Shown here: one piece after another, positions 9,568 to 18,678 of the stretch
Layout: each line of letters begins with the position of its first letter
Position numbering within the stretch: position 1 is the stretch's first letter
Source of the DNA: CAZYLZ01 sp964648335
Lineage (GTDB): Bacteria; Patescibacteriota; Minisyncoccia; Phycocordibacterales; UBA2100
DNA length: 64,000 nt
Direction of reading: 5' to 3'
NCBI GenBank assembly: GCA_964648335.1
Contig: CAZYLZ010000005.1
Coordinates: forward strand, 6,569 to 70,568
The notes under the pieces: generated by a model
Told to the model about the DNA's origin: nothing
What the model saw: the letters and a program-made list of their open reading frames with translations, nothing else
The model's database searches: none
Program-made: the position numbers and the translations under genes

Positions 9568-11133
9568 TGTTTCTTGCAATCGCTCGAGGACGAATGTGCG
9601 GTCGAGCGTCGCCAAGAACCATCCCGCCTGAGGACCCGACTCGCGCCCTAAGAAAAGCTTGTATAGTGCGCCAAAGAGCTCCTTTGGTGACACGCCCATC
9701 CCCTCTTTTATGCGATGCAGCTCGTGATGCAGGTCTTCGCCGCTGACGTCAGGCTTCGCCACGATAAAATCATAGATCGTCTTCATGGCGTCTTTTTGTT
9801 CCTTAGTGAGGAATTTTGCAATGTCGGGCAGCTCTGTCTGAAGAGTGAATCGGTATTTTTCGGAAGCGTACTTCTCGACCCATATCTTCGTGTACGCCGC
9901 TCGTTCGAGCAGTACTGACTTCTCTGCCTCGGTCAGGGGCGACTCTTTTATTTGTTCGATACCAGAGACCAGATCTATGTGCGGCATCTGTACGATGAAC
10001 GCGACTGAAGAGAAGCGCGGCAAGTACATGCGCTCGGGAGGCCTGCCTGCATACAGAACGGAAAACAGGCGCGCATCGTCATCATCGACGCCCGACCAGA
10101 ACTTCTCGGCGATCTTGTCGTGCCAATCCCACAAAAACGGCACTGCGTCGCCATTCGGATCGACAGACAGCGCCGTGACCGGATCGCGACCCAAAAGAGC
10201 GAGTCTAAATATGGGTGCCGGCAAGAGGTCAGATATGTCTTTCGATGTTGCGCCGAGACCTTTCGACGACGACATCTTCTTGCTATCTTTGTCGAGAAAG
10301 AATTCGTACGGAATATCGAAGGGCGACTCTATGCCGAATACTTCTTTGGCAATATGGTTGGCAACGTCACGCGCGCCTCCTTTGGTACTGTGGTCTTTGC
10401 CGGCTCCCTCTATATCTACCCCGACAACCTTCCACTTAGCCGCCCACTCTGGCTTCCACGGGAGCTTGGCCTTGCCGTCAAATGGCGACGAAGTTCCAGT
10501 GTGTTTGCATCCTTCAGCACCGCCGGCACCCGCATAGCAGGTATAAGTAACGCGCTCGCCATCGAAGGCGGTCGCCTTGGTGGTACCTACCTTGCCGCAG
10601 CTCTCGCAGACCATTGCGATAGGAAGCCACTTTTCATCTTTTTGAGATCCCGAAACATCTTTATAGATGCGCCGTATGTCTGCGGCATGCTCGAGTGCGA
10701 TCCTGATGCAGTCGTTCATGCGGCCACTCTTGTATAGCTCGCTCGCGCGGTAGTACGTAGGCGTAAATCCCGCTTTAGTTATCACATCGATGAACTCTTG
10801 AGCAAAGTATTCTGCGAAGTTAGCCGCGGTTCCATCTGGCGACGGCACCGCATAGAGCGGGAGCCCGAGATACTGCTTCCAGTCGTCGCCCAGCCACGGA
10901 GGAACGTCGTCCATCGGATCGAAGTCGTTTATTTCGTACAAGAACGTTGCAGGTATTCCGGCTGCAGCGAGTGTATCGGCAACTAGGCCATGAATCGCGA
11001 CACCACGCATAGAGCCTATATGGACACGACCAGACGCCGTCTTTTCGTCGCGCACCACAAGAGTCTCGCCGCGAGAAATCTTCGCAGCGAGCTTTGCTTT
11101 GATATCATCAGATATCTTGTCGGCCCAGAACAT
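9559..11133 (-). CDS. lysS: class I lysyl-tRNA synthetase, 524 aa
   Basis: The enzyme charges tRNA-Lys with lysine using ATP. It is the class I (archaeal/spirochaete, LysK) type rather than the common bacterial class II enzyme: the Rossmann-fold HIGS signature is at residues 38-41 and KMSSSKG follows near residue 290. Cysteine pairs (CESCG and CYAGAGGAEGC) suggest a zinc site. It lies 9 bp downstream of greA. A -10 hexamer TAATAT (11140-11145) ends 6 bases before the ATG and there is no ribosome site, so it can be made from a leaderless transcript. Class I LysRS is common in CPR genomes. Confidence 0.95.
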   Translation of the reverse strand: MFWADKISDDIKAKLAAKISRGETLVVRDEKTASGRVHIGSMRGVAIHGLVADTLAAAGIPATFLYEINDFDPMDDVPPWLGDDWKQYLGLPLYAVPSPDGTAANFAEYFAQEFIDVITKAGFTPTYYRASELYKSGRMNDCIRIALEHAADIRRIYKDVSGSQKDEKWLPIAMVCESCGKVGTTKATAFDGERVTYTCYAGAGGAEGCKHTGTSSPFDGKAKLPWKPEWAAKWKVVGVDIEGAGKDHSTKGGARDVANHIAKEVFGIESPFDIPYEFFLDKDSKKMSSSKGLGATSKDISDLLPAPIFRLALLGRDPVTALSVDPNGDAVPFLWDWHDKIAEKFWSGVDDDDARLFSVLYAGRPPERMYLPRFSSVAFIVQMPHIDLVSGIEQIKESPLTEAEKSVLLERAAYTKIWVEKYASEKYRFTLQTELPDIAKFLTKEQKDAMKTIYDFIVAKPDVSGEDLHHELHRIKEGMGVSPKELFGALYKLFLGRESGPQAGWFLATLDRTFVLERLQETLT

Positions 11134-11142
11134 AGGCCTATA

Positions 11143-11658
11143 TTACTCTACCGTTACGATCTTGTACTCCTGTTCGCCTTTTGGTGTGACGAACGTGAAG
11201 CTGTCGCCCTTCTTCTTGCCCATGAGGGCGTCGCCCAAAGGAGAGAGATGCGATAGTTTGCGCTCCTGCATGTTCGCCTCTGCGGATCCCACGATCTCGT
11301 AGGTGTGGCACTCTTTTTCGCCTTTCTTGCAGATCATGACCTTGCTGCCGAGCGATACGACGCTCCCTTTCTTGTGCGAGATTATGCGCGCGTGCGCCAA
11401 AAGCTCTTCAATCTGGCGGATGCGGTCTTCGGTCGCCGCCTGGAGGTCACGCGCTTCCTGGTATTCTGCGTTCTCTGACAGGTCTCCGAGCGAACGAGCG
11501 TACTCGAGCTGCTCTGCGATCTCGCGCCGGCGGACCGTCTTCAGATGATCGAGCTCTTTGGTCAATTCGTCGAACTTCTCTTGGGTAAGATAATTGTTCT
11601 GGTCTTCCTTGACGATACCTTTCGCTACCGGGTCTTTTGTGGAGGTTTTATCTGCCAT
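11143..11658 (-). CDS. greA: transcription elongation factor GreA, 171 aa
   Basis: GreA enters the RNA polymerase secondary channel and stimulates cleavage of backtracked RNA. The N-terminal coiled coil carries the acidic tip GDLSENAEYQEA, and the C-terminal FKBP-like domain contains LSPLGDALMGKKKGD. A 20-residue N-terminal extension precedes the usual start region. It sits between mrdA and lysS on the same strand. A TATTAT -10-like hexamer lies 9 bases before the ATG, with no Shine-Dalgarno site. Confidence 0.95.
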   Translation of the reverse strand: MADKTSTKDPVAKGIVKEDQNNYLTQEKFDELTKELDHLKTVRRREIAEQLEYARSLGDLSENAEYQEARDLQAATEDRIRQIEELLAHARIISHKKGSVVSLGSKVMICKKGEKECHTYEIVGSAEANMQERKLSHLSPLGDALMGKKKGDSFTFVTPKGEQEYKIVTVE

Positions 11659-11712
11659 ACGCGCTGCATAATACAGTATTCTGGCAAAAATGAAAGTGTG
11701 GATGTAATCGCC

Positions 11713-13455
11713 TTATTGGGGCGTCGTAGTCGGGTTGGAATATTCGGGATGGTGTTGCACGAGCCACAGAAAGAAGGGCTGCATGGCAGGCGCCGCACCG
11801 CTCAAGGTCCCCGCAGGTGCATGCTCCATGAGCGTTGCGAAGGCGTATTTTGGGCGCTCATACGGCCAGAATCCGATTGCCCACGAGTTCATGAACTGGT
11901 TGTGTGTTCCCTGCTGTGCCGTTCCTGTCTTTCCCGCAATCTGTACACCCGGAAGATTCAGCGAGTGCTCGGTTCCTTTTTCCCACGTCACAGCCATGCG
12001 CATGCCTTCGCGTACGACCTTCATATTCTTTTCCGAAACGTCGGTCTTGGTACCGATAGGAACTGATCCTTTTATAACGTGAGGCTCGTAAAGAGTGCCG
12101 CCATTTGCTATAGCAGAAACATACCGTGCGACCTGGATTGGAGTCACCTGAAAGCCGTATTGTCCGATCGAGGTGTTGTAAGTATCTCCGAGACGCCACT
12201 CTTCGTCTGCGCCAAAGGCCTCCTTCTTCCATGCGGGTGTCGGTATGATTCCGGACATCTCTCCTGGCAGCGCGATGCCGGTAGTCGTACCGAGCCCGAA
12301 ATGACGTGCCCATTCATCAATCTTGGTAATACCGAGACCCTTCTGTCCTTCGTATCCTCCGCCAATCGAATAAAAGTATACGTCCGACGACACGGCGATA
12401 GCCTGACGCATATCGGTCCAGCCGTGCGCACGCCAGTCTTTCATGATCGTGGGCTTGTCGGGCTGGTACGGGTTCGGAATTGTGATGAAGCCCGGACTAA
12501 ATATTCCCTTGTCGGGCGTTATAATCTTTTCCATGAGCGCCGCGGCAGCGAAGAGCGGCTTGACGATAGATCCGGGGGTATACGCGCCGGCGAGTGTACG
12601 GTCCAAAAACGGCGTATGCGTATCTGCGGTATAGTCGGCAATGACTTCCTTCACTCCATCGGTCATTATCTGTGGCGAATAGTCGGGAAAGCTTGCGAGA
12701 GCTATAACCTCGCCGGTCTGCACGTCCATGATGACCGAGGCGCCGCCGCGGAACCCAAATTCGCGAGCATGTGCGCTCAAGATGTCGTACAATTTTCCGT
12801 GCACCTCGGAATCTATCGAAAGGTGCAGATCTTCGCCATCGCGTGCCGGTTCGAGCATCTGCCCTTCCTGATTCTTACCCTTAGCATTCACTTCGGTGAG
12901 TATCTTGCCGTTTACCGCCCTGAGCTGCTCGTCGTACGTTTTCTCGACGCCCGCAAGCGGCGTGTATTCGGTGCGCCACCATGCACCTTGCGAGTCCGAC
13001 TTAGGATAGCGTAGATAGCCGAGCACATGCCCGAGCCCCGCGATCGATGCATACTTTCGGAGCGAATACGGCTGCGTTGAGCTTGCGCGCACATTCCACG
13101 CCAGTTCTACCCCGTTGCGATCGTAGATGACGCCGCGTTCTCCGAAGATTACCGATGTATCGAGACGGTTCGATTCGGACACCACCGCGAAGTCCGAACC
13201 CTGGGTGATCTGGAGCGCATACGCCCGCGCACCGTACCCTATACCAAACGCAACAAAAACAAATGCAATAAATGCGATTGCAAAGGGGCCGATGGGCTCT
13301 ATCACTCGACCCTCGAGCTGCCGAGCATCATGCTCGGGTAAATTTGAAGAATCGAGAAAAATCTCGTCTGGCTCGATATCCATCGTCTTGCGAACGATGA
13401 CGCCGCGACGCACGGATCGCCTGAACTGTCTCCATTTGCGTACAAGGCGGAACAT
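11713..13455 (-). CDS. mrdA: penicillin-binding protein 2 (elongation transpeptidase), 580 aa
   Basis: This is a class B PBP that cross-links peptidoglycan with the MreB elongation complex. A cytosolic N-terminus and one membrane segment (about residues 56-76) precede a dimerisation domain and a transpeptidase domain with all three motifs: SIVK in PGSIVKPL, SSD in AVSSDVYFY, and KTGT in GKTGTAQ. It follows mreC and the mreD-like gene. An extended -10 TGGTATAGT ends 6 bases before ATG 13455 with no ribosome site, so it can also be transcribed alone as a leaderless mRNA. No rodA is present in the window. Confidence 0.94.
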   Translation of the reverse strand: MFRLVRKWRQFRRSVRRGVIVRKTMDIEPDEIFLDSSNLPEHDARQLEGRVIEPIGPFAIAFIAFVFVAFGIGYGARAYALQITQGSDFAVVSESNRLDTSVIFGERGVIYDRNGVELAWNVRASSTQPYSLRKYASIAGLGHVLGYLRYPKSDSQGAWWRTEYTPLAGVEKTYDEQLRAVNGKILTEVNAKGKNQEGQMLEPARDGEDLHLSIDSEVHGKLYDILSAHAREFGFRGGASVIMDVQTGEVIALASFPDYSPQIMTDGVKEVIADYTADTHTPFLDRTLAGAYTPGSIVKPLFAAAALMEKIITPDKGIFSPGFITIPNPYQPDKPTIMKDWRAHGWTDMRQAIAVSSDVYFYSIGGGYEGQKGLGITKIDEWARHFGLGTTTGIALPGEMSGIIPTPAWKKEAFGADEEWRLGDTYNTSIGQYGFQVTPIQVARYVSAIANGGTLYEPHVIKGSVPIGTKTDVSEKNMKVVREGMRMAVTWEKGTEHSLNLPGVQIAGKTGTAQQGTHNQFMNSWAIGFWPYERPKYAFATLMEHAPAGTLSGAAPAMQPFFLWLVQHHPEYSNPTTTPQ

Positions 13456-13473
13456 GGTGCCACTATACCATTG

Positions 13474-13743
13474 TTAGAAATATGCTGACGAATGCGTCGC
13501 AGTAAGCTGACGCCGTATGGGCGCAAAAACGGCTACGATCATCGCTGCGGCTACAGTATTCACGAGTGGAATGCCCCAAAGACCCGACATCGGCATGAGC
13601 ACCAGGTCCATAAAGGAGCCGAGAACTATGACCTCGTATGCCGTCCAACGCAGTGAAAGGAGTACTGCGGGAACTATCGGCAGCCACCAAGGCCCTACGA
13701 GCCCGGCGGCGATCATGAAGCCGGTCAGAAATCCGCGGATCAT
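13474..13743 (-). CDS. MreD-like small membrane protein, 89 aa
   Basis: The product is very hydrophobic, with about three membrane segments, and begins MIRGFLTGFMIAAGLVGPWW. Its place between mreC (4-base ATGA overlap) and mrdA is that of mreD. At 89 aa it is about half the usual MreD length, so it is either a reduced MreD or a positional replacement. Sequence alone does not prove homology. Confidence 0.65.
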   Translation of the reverse strand: MIRGFLTGFMIAAGLVGPWWLPIVPAVLLSLRWTAYEVIVLGSFMDLVLMPMSGLWGIPLVNTVAAAMIVAVFAPIRRQLTATHSSAYF

Positions 13744-14528
13744 GGCAGTTTCTCGACCGATACGTAGACCAGCGAGTTCGGATTGAATGGCAGAAGCACG
13801 TAGATCTTCTGAAGGGCATCAGACGGTTTTGCCTCGATATGCACGGTTGTACCGATCATGGTGCGTGTACCCGAGAGATACACCGGTGTACCAGTAGCGA
13901 TCGAAACACCTCGCGGAACATCGACGGAACCCGAGCTGTTGCCATGACCTTCGAACGAGAGAGGCCCGGCGTCAAGGATCGAGATCTTTTGCCTCTCTCC
14001 TGCTTTTGTATAAAGCTGCACGAGTGCTGAGTGTGCGTCGGCGCTCGCCACAGACCCGATTCCGACACCGCCGGGCCCCCGCACGCCAGCACCAACGGCA
14101 ATACCGTCGGCGGTGCCTGCGCGTATCGCAATCGTGTCATACAACGAAGCATCAAGGCTCGACATGACACGAGCCGTGAGAAACCTGGCGTTTTCGTCGA
14201 CCGCATTGGTAAGCTCCCGCAGGGCCGCGTTCTCGTCTTTTAGGATGTCGTTCTCGAGCTTGTTTTCCTGCAGCATCTCGACCAACGAGCGAAGCTGTGC
14301 GTTTTCCCGTGCCAACTGTGCTCGAGACGAGAAGAAGCCTGTGGACAAGACCGAAGTGGTGACGCGGCCCGTCATGCTCCATGTCATACCTGCGATTGAA
14401 CGCGCATACCCCGAGAGCTGCTGATGCGTTGCGAAGTTGATCGCGAATAGAGCGACAAGGGCCACTACGGCGACCGCGACAGAGCGCGGGACGCGTCTTT
14501 GATTAGTGCGTCGGTATGAGTTCATCAT
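13740..14528 (-). CDS. mreC: rod shape-determining protein MreC, 262 aa
   Basis: MreC is a periplasmic scaffold linking MreB to PBP2. One membrane segment (about residues 18-38) is followed by a coiled coil (ARENAQLRSLVEMLQENK) and the beta-barrel domain with GPGGVGIGSV and the late VYVSVEKLP end. It overlaps mreB by 26 bp and the mreD-like gene by 4 bp, which indicates translational coupling. There is no separate ribosome site. Confidence 0.93.
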   Translation of the reverse strand: MMNSYRRTNQRRVPRSVAVAVVALVALFAINFATHQQLSGYARSIAGMTWSMTGRVTTSVLSTGFFSSRAQLARENAQLRSLVEMLQENKLENDILKDENAALRELTNAVDENARFLTARVMSSLDASLYDTIAIRAGTADGIAVGAGVRGPGGVGIGSVASADAHSALVQLYTKAGERQKISILDAGPLSFEGHGNSSGSVDVPRGVSIATGTPVYLSGTRTMIGTTVHIEAKPSDALQKIYVLLPFNPNSLVYVSVEKLP

Positions 14529-15594
14529 CGGTCATAAGGAGCGCATCTCGATACAGTTCGAAGTTGTCGAGTATTGCCGCCGTACCGCGGACAACTGCGG
14601 TAAGCGGGTCGGGAGCAACCTTTATGAGCACCCCAGTGGTTTCCGTAAGCAGTTCAGGCAGGCCCTTGATAAGCGCGCCGCCGCCGGCAAGATAAATGCC
14701 GCGCTGCATCACATCGGCCAACACTTCCGGCGGCGTGGTCTCGAGGACCTCTTTGATCGAATCGATCAATTCATCTATCGAATGTGCTATCGCGTTACGG
14801 ACATCGGTGTCAGTCACTGCCACTTCGCGTGGCAGACCCGAAACCAGGTCTCGGCCACGGACAGATCCGTGCACGGCGTCTCGCGCTTCGATCACAGAAC
14901 CGACCAGTATCTTTATGTCCTCGGCACTCTTCTCGCCGACGAGTATCTTGAACTCGTTGCGAATATAGCTGATGATGTCGCTATTAAAGCGGTCGCCGGC
15001 GATACGCACATTGCGCGCACTCACCATGCCCCCCATAGAAACGACGCCGATGTCCGTGGTTCCGCCGCCGATGTCGATGACCATACTACCGCTCGGATCA
15101 TGCACCGGAAGGCCAATGCCGATAGCCGCGGCCATAGGCTCTTCGATTATGTGCACCTCCCGCGCACCCGCGTTCTTGGCTGCGTCGCGCACCGCGCGGA
15201 CCTCGACCGATGTGATCCCCGACGGCACTCCTATGACCACGCGCGGTCCGAACAGCTTGGACGAGCCCTGCTGGGCCTTATTAAGAAGGTACGCGAGCAT
15301 CTCTTCGGTCACCTCGAAGTCAGAGATGACACCGTCGACCAATGGACGTACCGCCACGATGTGCGACGGCGTACGACCGAGCATGTCCTTGGCCTGCGAT
15401 CCTATGGCGACGACCTGATTCGTCTTCTGGTTCAATGCGACGATCGAAGGCTCGTTGATAACGATCCCTTTGCCCTTCACGTAAACGAGCGTATTGGCTG
15501 TGCCGAGATCGATCCCGATATCGTTGCTGAACCTCGCCATAAACGACGAGCCGAACGGAGGCTTGTTTTTCTTTTTTTGGGAAAGTTCGGCCAT
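14503..15594 (-). CDS. mreB: rod shape-determining protein MreB, 363 aa
   Basis: This actin-like ATPase directs lateral cell-wall synthesis. The phosphate-1 motif IGIDLGTANT, the MVIDIGGGTTDIGV phosphate-2 loop and LAGGGALIKGLPE adenosine motif are intact. A 19-residue Lys-rich N-terminal extension precedes the usual start (MARFSNDIGIDLG). It lies 3 bp after proS. A second, diverged MreB is encoded at 19404-20420. Confidence 0.97.
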   Translation of the reverse strand: MAELSQKKKNKPPFGSSFMARFSNDIGIDLGTANTLVYVKGKGIVINEPSIVALNQKTNQVVAIGSQAKDMLGRTPSHIVAVRPLVDGVISDFEVTEEMLAYLLNKAQQGSSKLFGPRVVIGVPSGITSVEVRAVRDAAKNAGAREVHIIEEPMAAAIGIGLPVHDPSGSMVIDIGGGTTDIGVVSMGGMVSARNVRIAGDRFNSDIISYIRNEFKILVGEKSAEDIKILVGSVIEARDAVHGSVRGRDLVSGLPREVAVTDTDVRNAIAHSIDELIDSIKEVLETTPPEVLADVMQRGIYLAGGGALIKGLPELLTETTGVLIKVAPDPLTAVVRGTAAILDNFELYRDALLMTDDELIPTH

Positions 15595-15597
15595 GGA

Positions 15598-16899
15598 TTA
15601 TTTTTCGAAATATTCGAGGATGCCGCTCTCGGGCACAAAGGTCGATTCGTGCGTCTTACGCTGCACGATCTCGACGCCGCCTTGCGCGATGGTCTTTTCG
15701 GACACAATGAGTCGCACCGGTACGCCGATGAGGTCAGAATCTGCGAACTTCTCTCCTGCACGGGCGTCGCGATCGTCGTAGAGGACCTCGATGCCTTCGT
15801 CGGTAAGCATCTCGTAGATACGGTTCGCCTCTTCCACGACTTCGGGACTCTTTCCGACCACTGATATCAGATGGACCGAGAACGGCGCGACCGCCTTAGG
15901 CCATACAAGCCCTTTCTCATCGGCGAGCGCCTCGACGATGGCACCCATAAGACGTCCCGGACCGATGCCGTAGCACCCCATGACAACCGGGATCTCTGCT
16001 CCCGTCTCGTCCTTATACGTAAGTCCGAGCTCGTCTGAGAAACGCGTTCCGAGCGGGAAGATGTTTCCTACCTCGATCGCTTTCTTCTCGACGAGGTCCG
16101 CCTTTTTGAGGCCGATATCGGCGAGTATCTCGTCGGTATGAACTTCTTTGTTGACCGCGATCCGCTTCGCCTCGCTCACGTATATGACATCTTCCCCCGC
16201 ATCACAGATCATTTGGTACTCGTCGCTGAACTTTGAGAACGATCCGCCTGACGCGAACGTGCGGTATGTGCGGTCGCCGATGCCTACCTTGGCGAAGATG
16301 GTTTCGTACGCTTTTGCGCACTCCTCGTAAAATTTTCGGAAATCAGCATCATCTTTACTGAACGAATAGAGATCCTTCATTACGAACTCGCGTACGCGCA
16401 TGATCCCGCTCTTCGCGCGCAGCTCATTGCGGAACTTCGTCTGGAACTGATAGACATATCGCGGAAGGTCTTTATACGATTCGATATATTCGGACATGAG
16501 CGCGGTCACCGGCTCTTCGTGCGTGGTTCCAAGCCCAAGCTCGCCACCCGATTTGAGATTCGTCTTGAACCATACGTCGATCACCGCATCGTCCCATCGG
16601 CCCGTTTTCTTCCAATGTTCAGGACTCTGCAGCGCTGTCATGGCAATCTCTTGACCTCCGATTTTGTTCATTTCGGTCCTGATGATGTCTTCGATGCGCT
16701 TGAACGTTCTAAGACCGAGTGGCAAGAGCGAGTACACACCTGCCATCTCTTTATGGATGAAGCCGGCGCGAATAAGGAGTTGTGCGTTCGTAGACACTTC
16801 GTCTTTCGGGGCATCCTTGCGCGTCTTCGTAAAGAGCTGCGATTGACGCACGCCAAAATTTCCTCCATTTACGCCTCGGTGCTGTGATTGCTTCGCCAT
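15598..16899 (-). CDS. proS: prolyl-tRNA synthetase, short form, 433 aa
   Basis: This class II synthetase charges tRNA-Pro. Motif 2 (TKFRNELRAKSGIMRVREF), motif 3 (GCYGIGPGRLMGAIVE) and a C-terminal anticodon-binding domain are present. At 433 aa it lacks the roughly 180-aa editing insertion that common bacterial ProRS (about 570 aa) carries between motifs 2 and 3, so cis-editing of Ala-tRNA-Pro is probably absent. A TTGACC-17-TACTAT promoter lies upstream and mreB follows 3 bp downstream. Two of the tRNA genes in this window are its substrates. Confidence 0.95.
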   Translation of the reverse strand: MAKQSQHRGVNGGNFGVRQSQLFTKTRKDAPKDEVSTNAQLLIRAGFIHKEMAGVYSLLPLGLRTFKRIEDIIRTEMNKIGGQEIAMTALQSPEHWKKTGRWDDAVIDVWFKTNLKSGGELGLGTTHEEPVTALMSEYIESYKDLPRYVYQFQTKFRNELRAKSGIMRVREFVMKDLYSFSKDDADFRKFYEECAKAYETIFAKVGIGDRTYRTFASGGSFSKFSDEYQMICDAGEDVIYVSEAKRIAVNKEVHTDEILADIGLKKADLVEKKAIEVGNIFPLGTRFSDELGLTYKDETGAEIPVVMGCYGIGPGRLMGAIVEALADEKGLVWPKAVAPFSVHLISVVGKSPEVVEEANRIYEMLTDEGIEVLYDDRDARAGEKFADSDLIGVPVRLIVSEKTIAQGGVEIVQRKTHESTFVPESGILEYFEK

Positions 16900-16958
16900 A
16901 CTATGTTTTGCTAATTTATGAAAATGAATTGATACAAAGAATACGCCTATGTCAGTGC

Positions 16959-16987
16959 ATAGTATCGGAAATGAAGGGTAAGGTCAA
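16959..16987 (-). promoter_or_regulatory. promoter upstream of proS-mre
   Basis: TTGACC (16982-16987) and TACTAT (16959-16964) are 17 bp apart on the minus strand, giving a leader of about 50 bases before proS. Confidence 0.7.
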
Positions 16988-17005
16988 AAAAGCCTTACTA
17001 TGCCT

Positions 17006-18106
17006 TCAGTATCGGAAGATATGCATGATGTCGTGGTACGTCACAACACCCATGAAAAGGATTATGAGGAGAAAGCCGAGCATATTGACTATATCGACAA
17101 TGAACTTCGGAATAGGTCGGCGGATGATCGCCTCGATCGAAACAACGACGATTCGTCCACCATCGAGCGCAGGCAAGGGTACCAGGTTGATGATAGCGAG
17201 ATTGACGGCGATAACTGCCGCGAGCTCGAGCAGATAGCCCAATCCGTGATTCTCGGCCTCTCCCACGACCGACACGAGACCTACCGGCCCGACCACCTGT
17301 GATATGTCGGGAGTTCCGTTCAAAGCTCCCTTGATGAGAGAGACGAGACCAGCGAACGTCGACTTGAAAGCACCTTTCGTGTAGTCGCCTGCCTGTGCGA
17401 AGGCCTCGAGAAGCGGCAAGTGTACCGGCGCTACTTCTGCGAGGGCTATGCCGAGTGCCGGAGATGCCGGAGACCCCTCGATGATCGCCTGTACTGGTGA
17501 CATGCGGACTTCGGTCGTTACGCCTTGACGCAGATACGTTATGGTGAGTTCCGAACCCGGATGTGCTCGTACGTATGTCACTACTTCGTTCGGAAGATTC
17601 TGCTCCGGCGATTCGCCCTTCGTGTCAACGATCGAAAGTATCTCGTCCCCCACCTTCATACCCGAAATGGCAGCAGGCGACTCCGCGATCACCTCGGATA
17701 CCACGAGATGTGCATTCGGCATCGGGATATTGTCGACAACGGCAAGCATTCCGCTATGGAGCGCAAGTGCAAAGAGAACCCATGCCGCGATTGCGTTCAT
17801 CACAACTCCCGCAAAAAGCACTATGAGCTGCTTCCAACGTGCCGCTCCATGAAAGCTCCGCTTCCCAGGCTTACCTCCCTTGTCGAGCGAATCGTCCTCG
17901 CCCGACAGTCGCACAAAACCACCAAACGGCAGCCAGTTGAGCGTGTACTCGGTCTCTGCGATCTTTCCCAAACTCATCGCGCGCGGCGGATACCCGACGC
18001 CAAATTCTTCGACATCGATACCAAAGAGCTTTGCAGCTATAAAATGGCCCAACTCGTGGATTACGATGAGCCCCACCAAGATGCAGACGACCGCGAGAAT
18101 CGGCAT
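17006..18106 (-). CDS. rseP: RseP-like site-2 membrane metalloprotease (M50), 366 aa
   Basis: This zinc metalloprotease cleaves substrates within the membrane. The HELGH zinc motif is in the first membrane helix, a single PDZ domain with ISGMKVGDEIL occupies the middle, and the third zinc ligand motif LVPLPALDGGR lies near the C-terminus. There are four predicted membrane segments. It is one base after frr, a gene order (frr-rseP) known from other bacteria. No anti-sigma factor target is visible in the window. Confidence 0.93.
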   Translation of the reverse strand: MPILAVVCILVGLIVIHELGHFIAAKLFGIDVEEFGVGYPPRAMSLGKIAETEYTLNWLPFGGFVRLSGEDDSLDKGGKPGKRSFHGAARWKQLIVLFAGVVMNAIAAWVLFALALHSGMLAVVDNIPMPNAHLVVSEVIAESPAAISGMKVGDEILSIVDTKGESPEQNLPNEVVTYVRAHPGSELTITYLRQGVTTEVRMSPVQAIIEGSPASPALGIALAEVAPVHLPLLEAFAQAGDYTKGAFKSTFAGLVSLIKGALNGTPDISQVVGPVGLVSVVGEAENHGLGYLLELAAVIAVNLAIINLVPLPALDGGRIVVVSIEAIIRRPIPKFIVDIVNMLGFLLIILFMGVVTYHDIMHIFRY

Positions 18107-18107
18107 G

Positions 18108-18656
18108 CTAGCTAGTTATTTCCTGCTCTTTGCGAACGTAGCTCTCTTCGAGGGATTTGTTGGCTCCGTCAATCTTTTTTTGGAGCTCGTCTTTGAGGCT
18201 GAATTTGTCGTCTTCGGTCAAGGTGCCCTCGCGCTCCTTGAGTTGGATGTCGCTCCATATCTCGTCACGTTCGTGACGCAGGGTTGTGCGAGCATCCTCG
18301 AGCTTCTGCTTTGCGAGTTTCAAGAGCTGTGTGCGTCGCTCACCGGTGAGTTCCGGAAACGTGACACGCACGGTCGTTCCGTCTGTCGAGGTGCCCACAC
18401 CGAGGTCTGCCGCTACGATTGCCTTCTCTATCTCCTTTATGAGACTAGGGTCGTATGCGGATACACGCAAAATCCGTGCCTCTTCGACACCAACGTTAGC
18501 GATCTGTTTGAGCGGGCTGCGCGATCCATACGCGTTTACCTGGACGCTATCCAAAAGAGCCGGTGCCGCTCGTCCGGTCCTGATGCCACTGAATTCCTGG
18601 ATGAGCCATGCTTTTGTGGCTGCGATCTTCCTATCGAATGCTGCAAAATCGTACAT
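18108..18656 (-). CDS. frr: ribosome recycling factor, 182 aa
   Basis: Frr, with EF-G, splits post-termination ribosomes. The length matches the family (about 185 aa). Conserved segments are the RTGRAAPALLD loop and the C-terminal helix with LAKQKLEDARTTLRHERDE. The extended -10 TGCTAAACT ends 7 bases before the ATG and there is no ribosome site, consistent with a leaderless mRNA. It precedes rseP by one base. Confidence 0.96.
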   Translation of the reverse strand: MYDFAAFDRKIAATKAWLIQEFSGIRTGRAAPALLDSVQVNAYGSRSPLKQIANVGVEEARILRVSAYDPSLIKEIEKAIVAADLGVGTSTDGTTVRVTFPELTGERRTQLLKLAKQKLEDARTTLRHERDEIWSDIQLKEREGTLTEDDKFSLKDELQKKIDGANKSLEESYVRKEQEITS

Positions 18657-18678
18657 AGATATTAGTTTAGCATGAGTA

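Noticed and set aside
14506..15864. 452-aa plus-strand ORF antisense to mreB and proS
   Set aside because: It is a shadow of two well-supported genes; its translation is His/Arg/Asp-rich and matches no family pattern.
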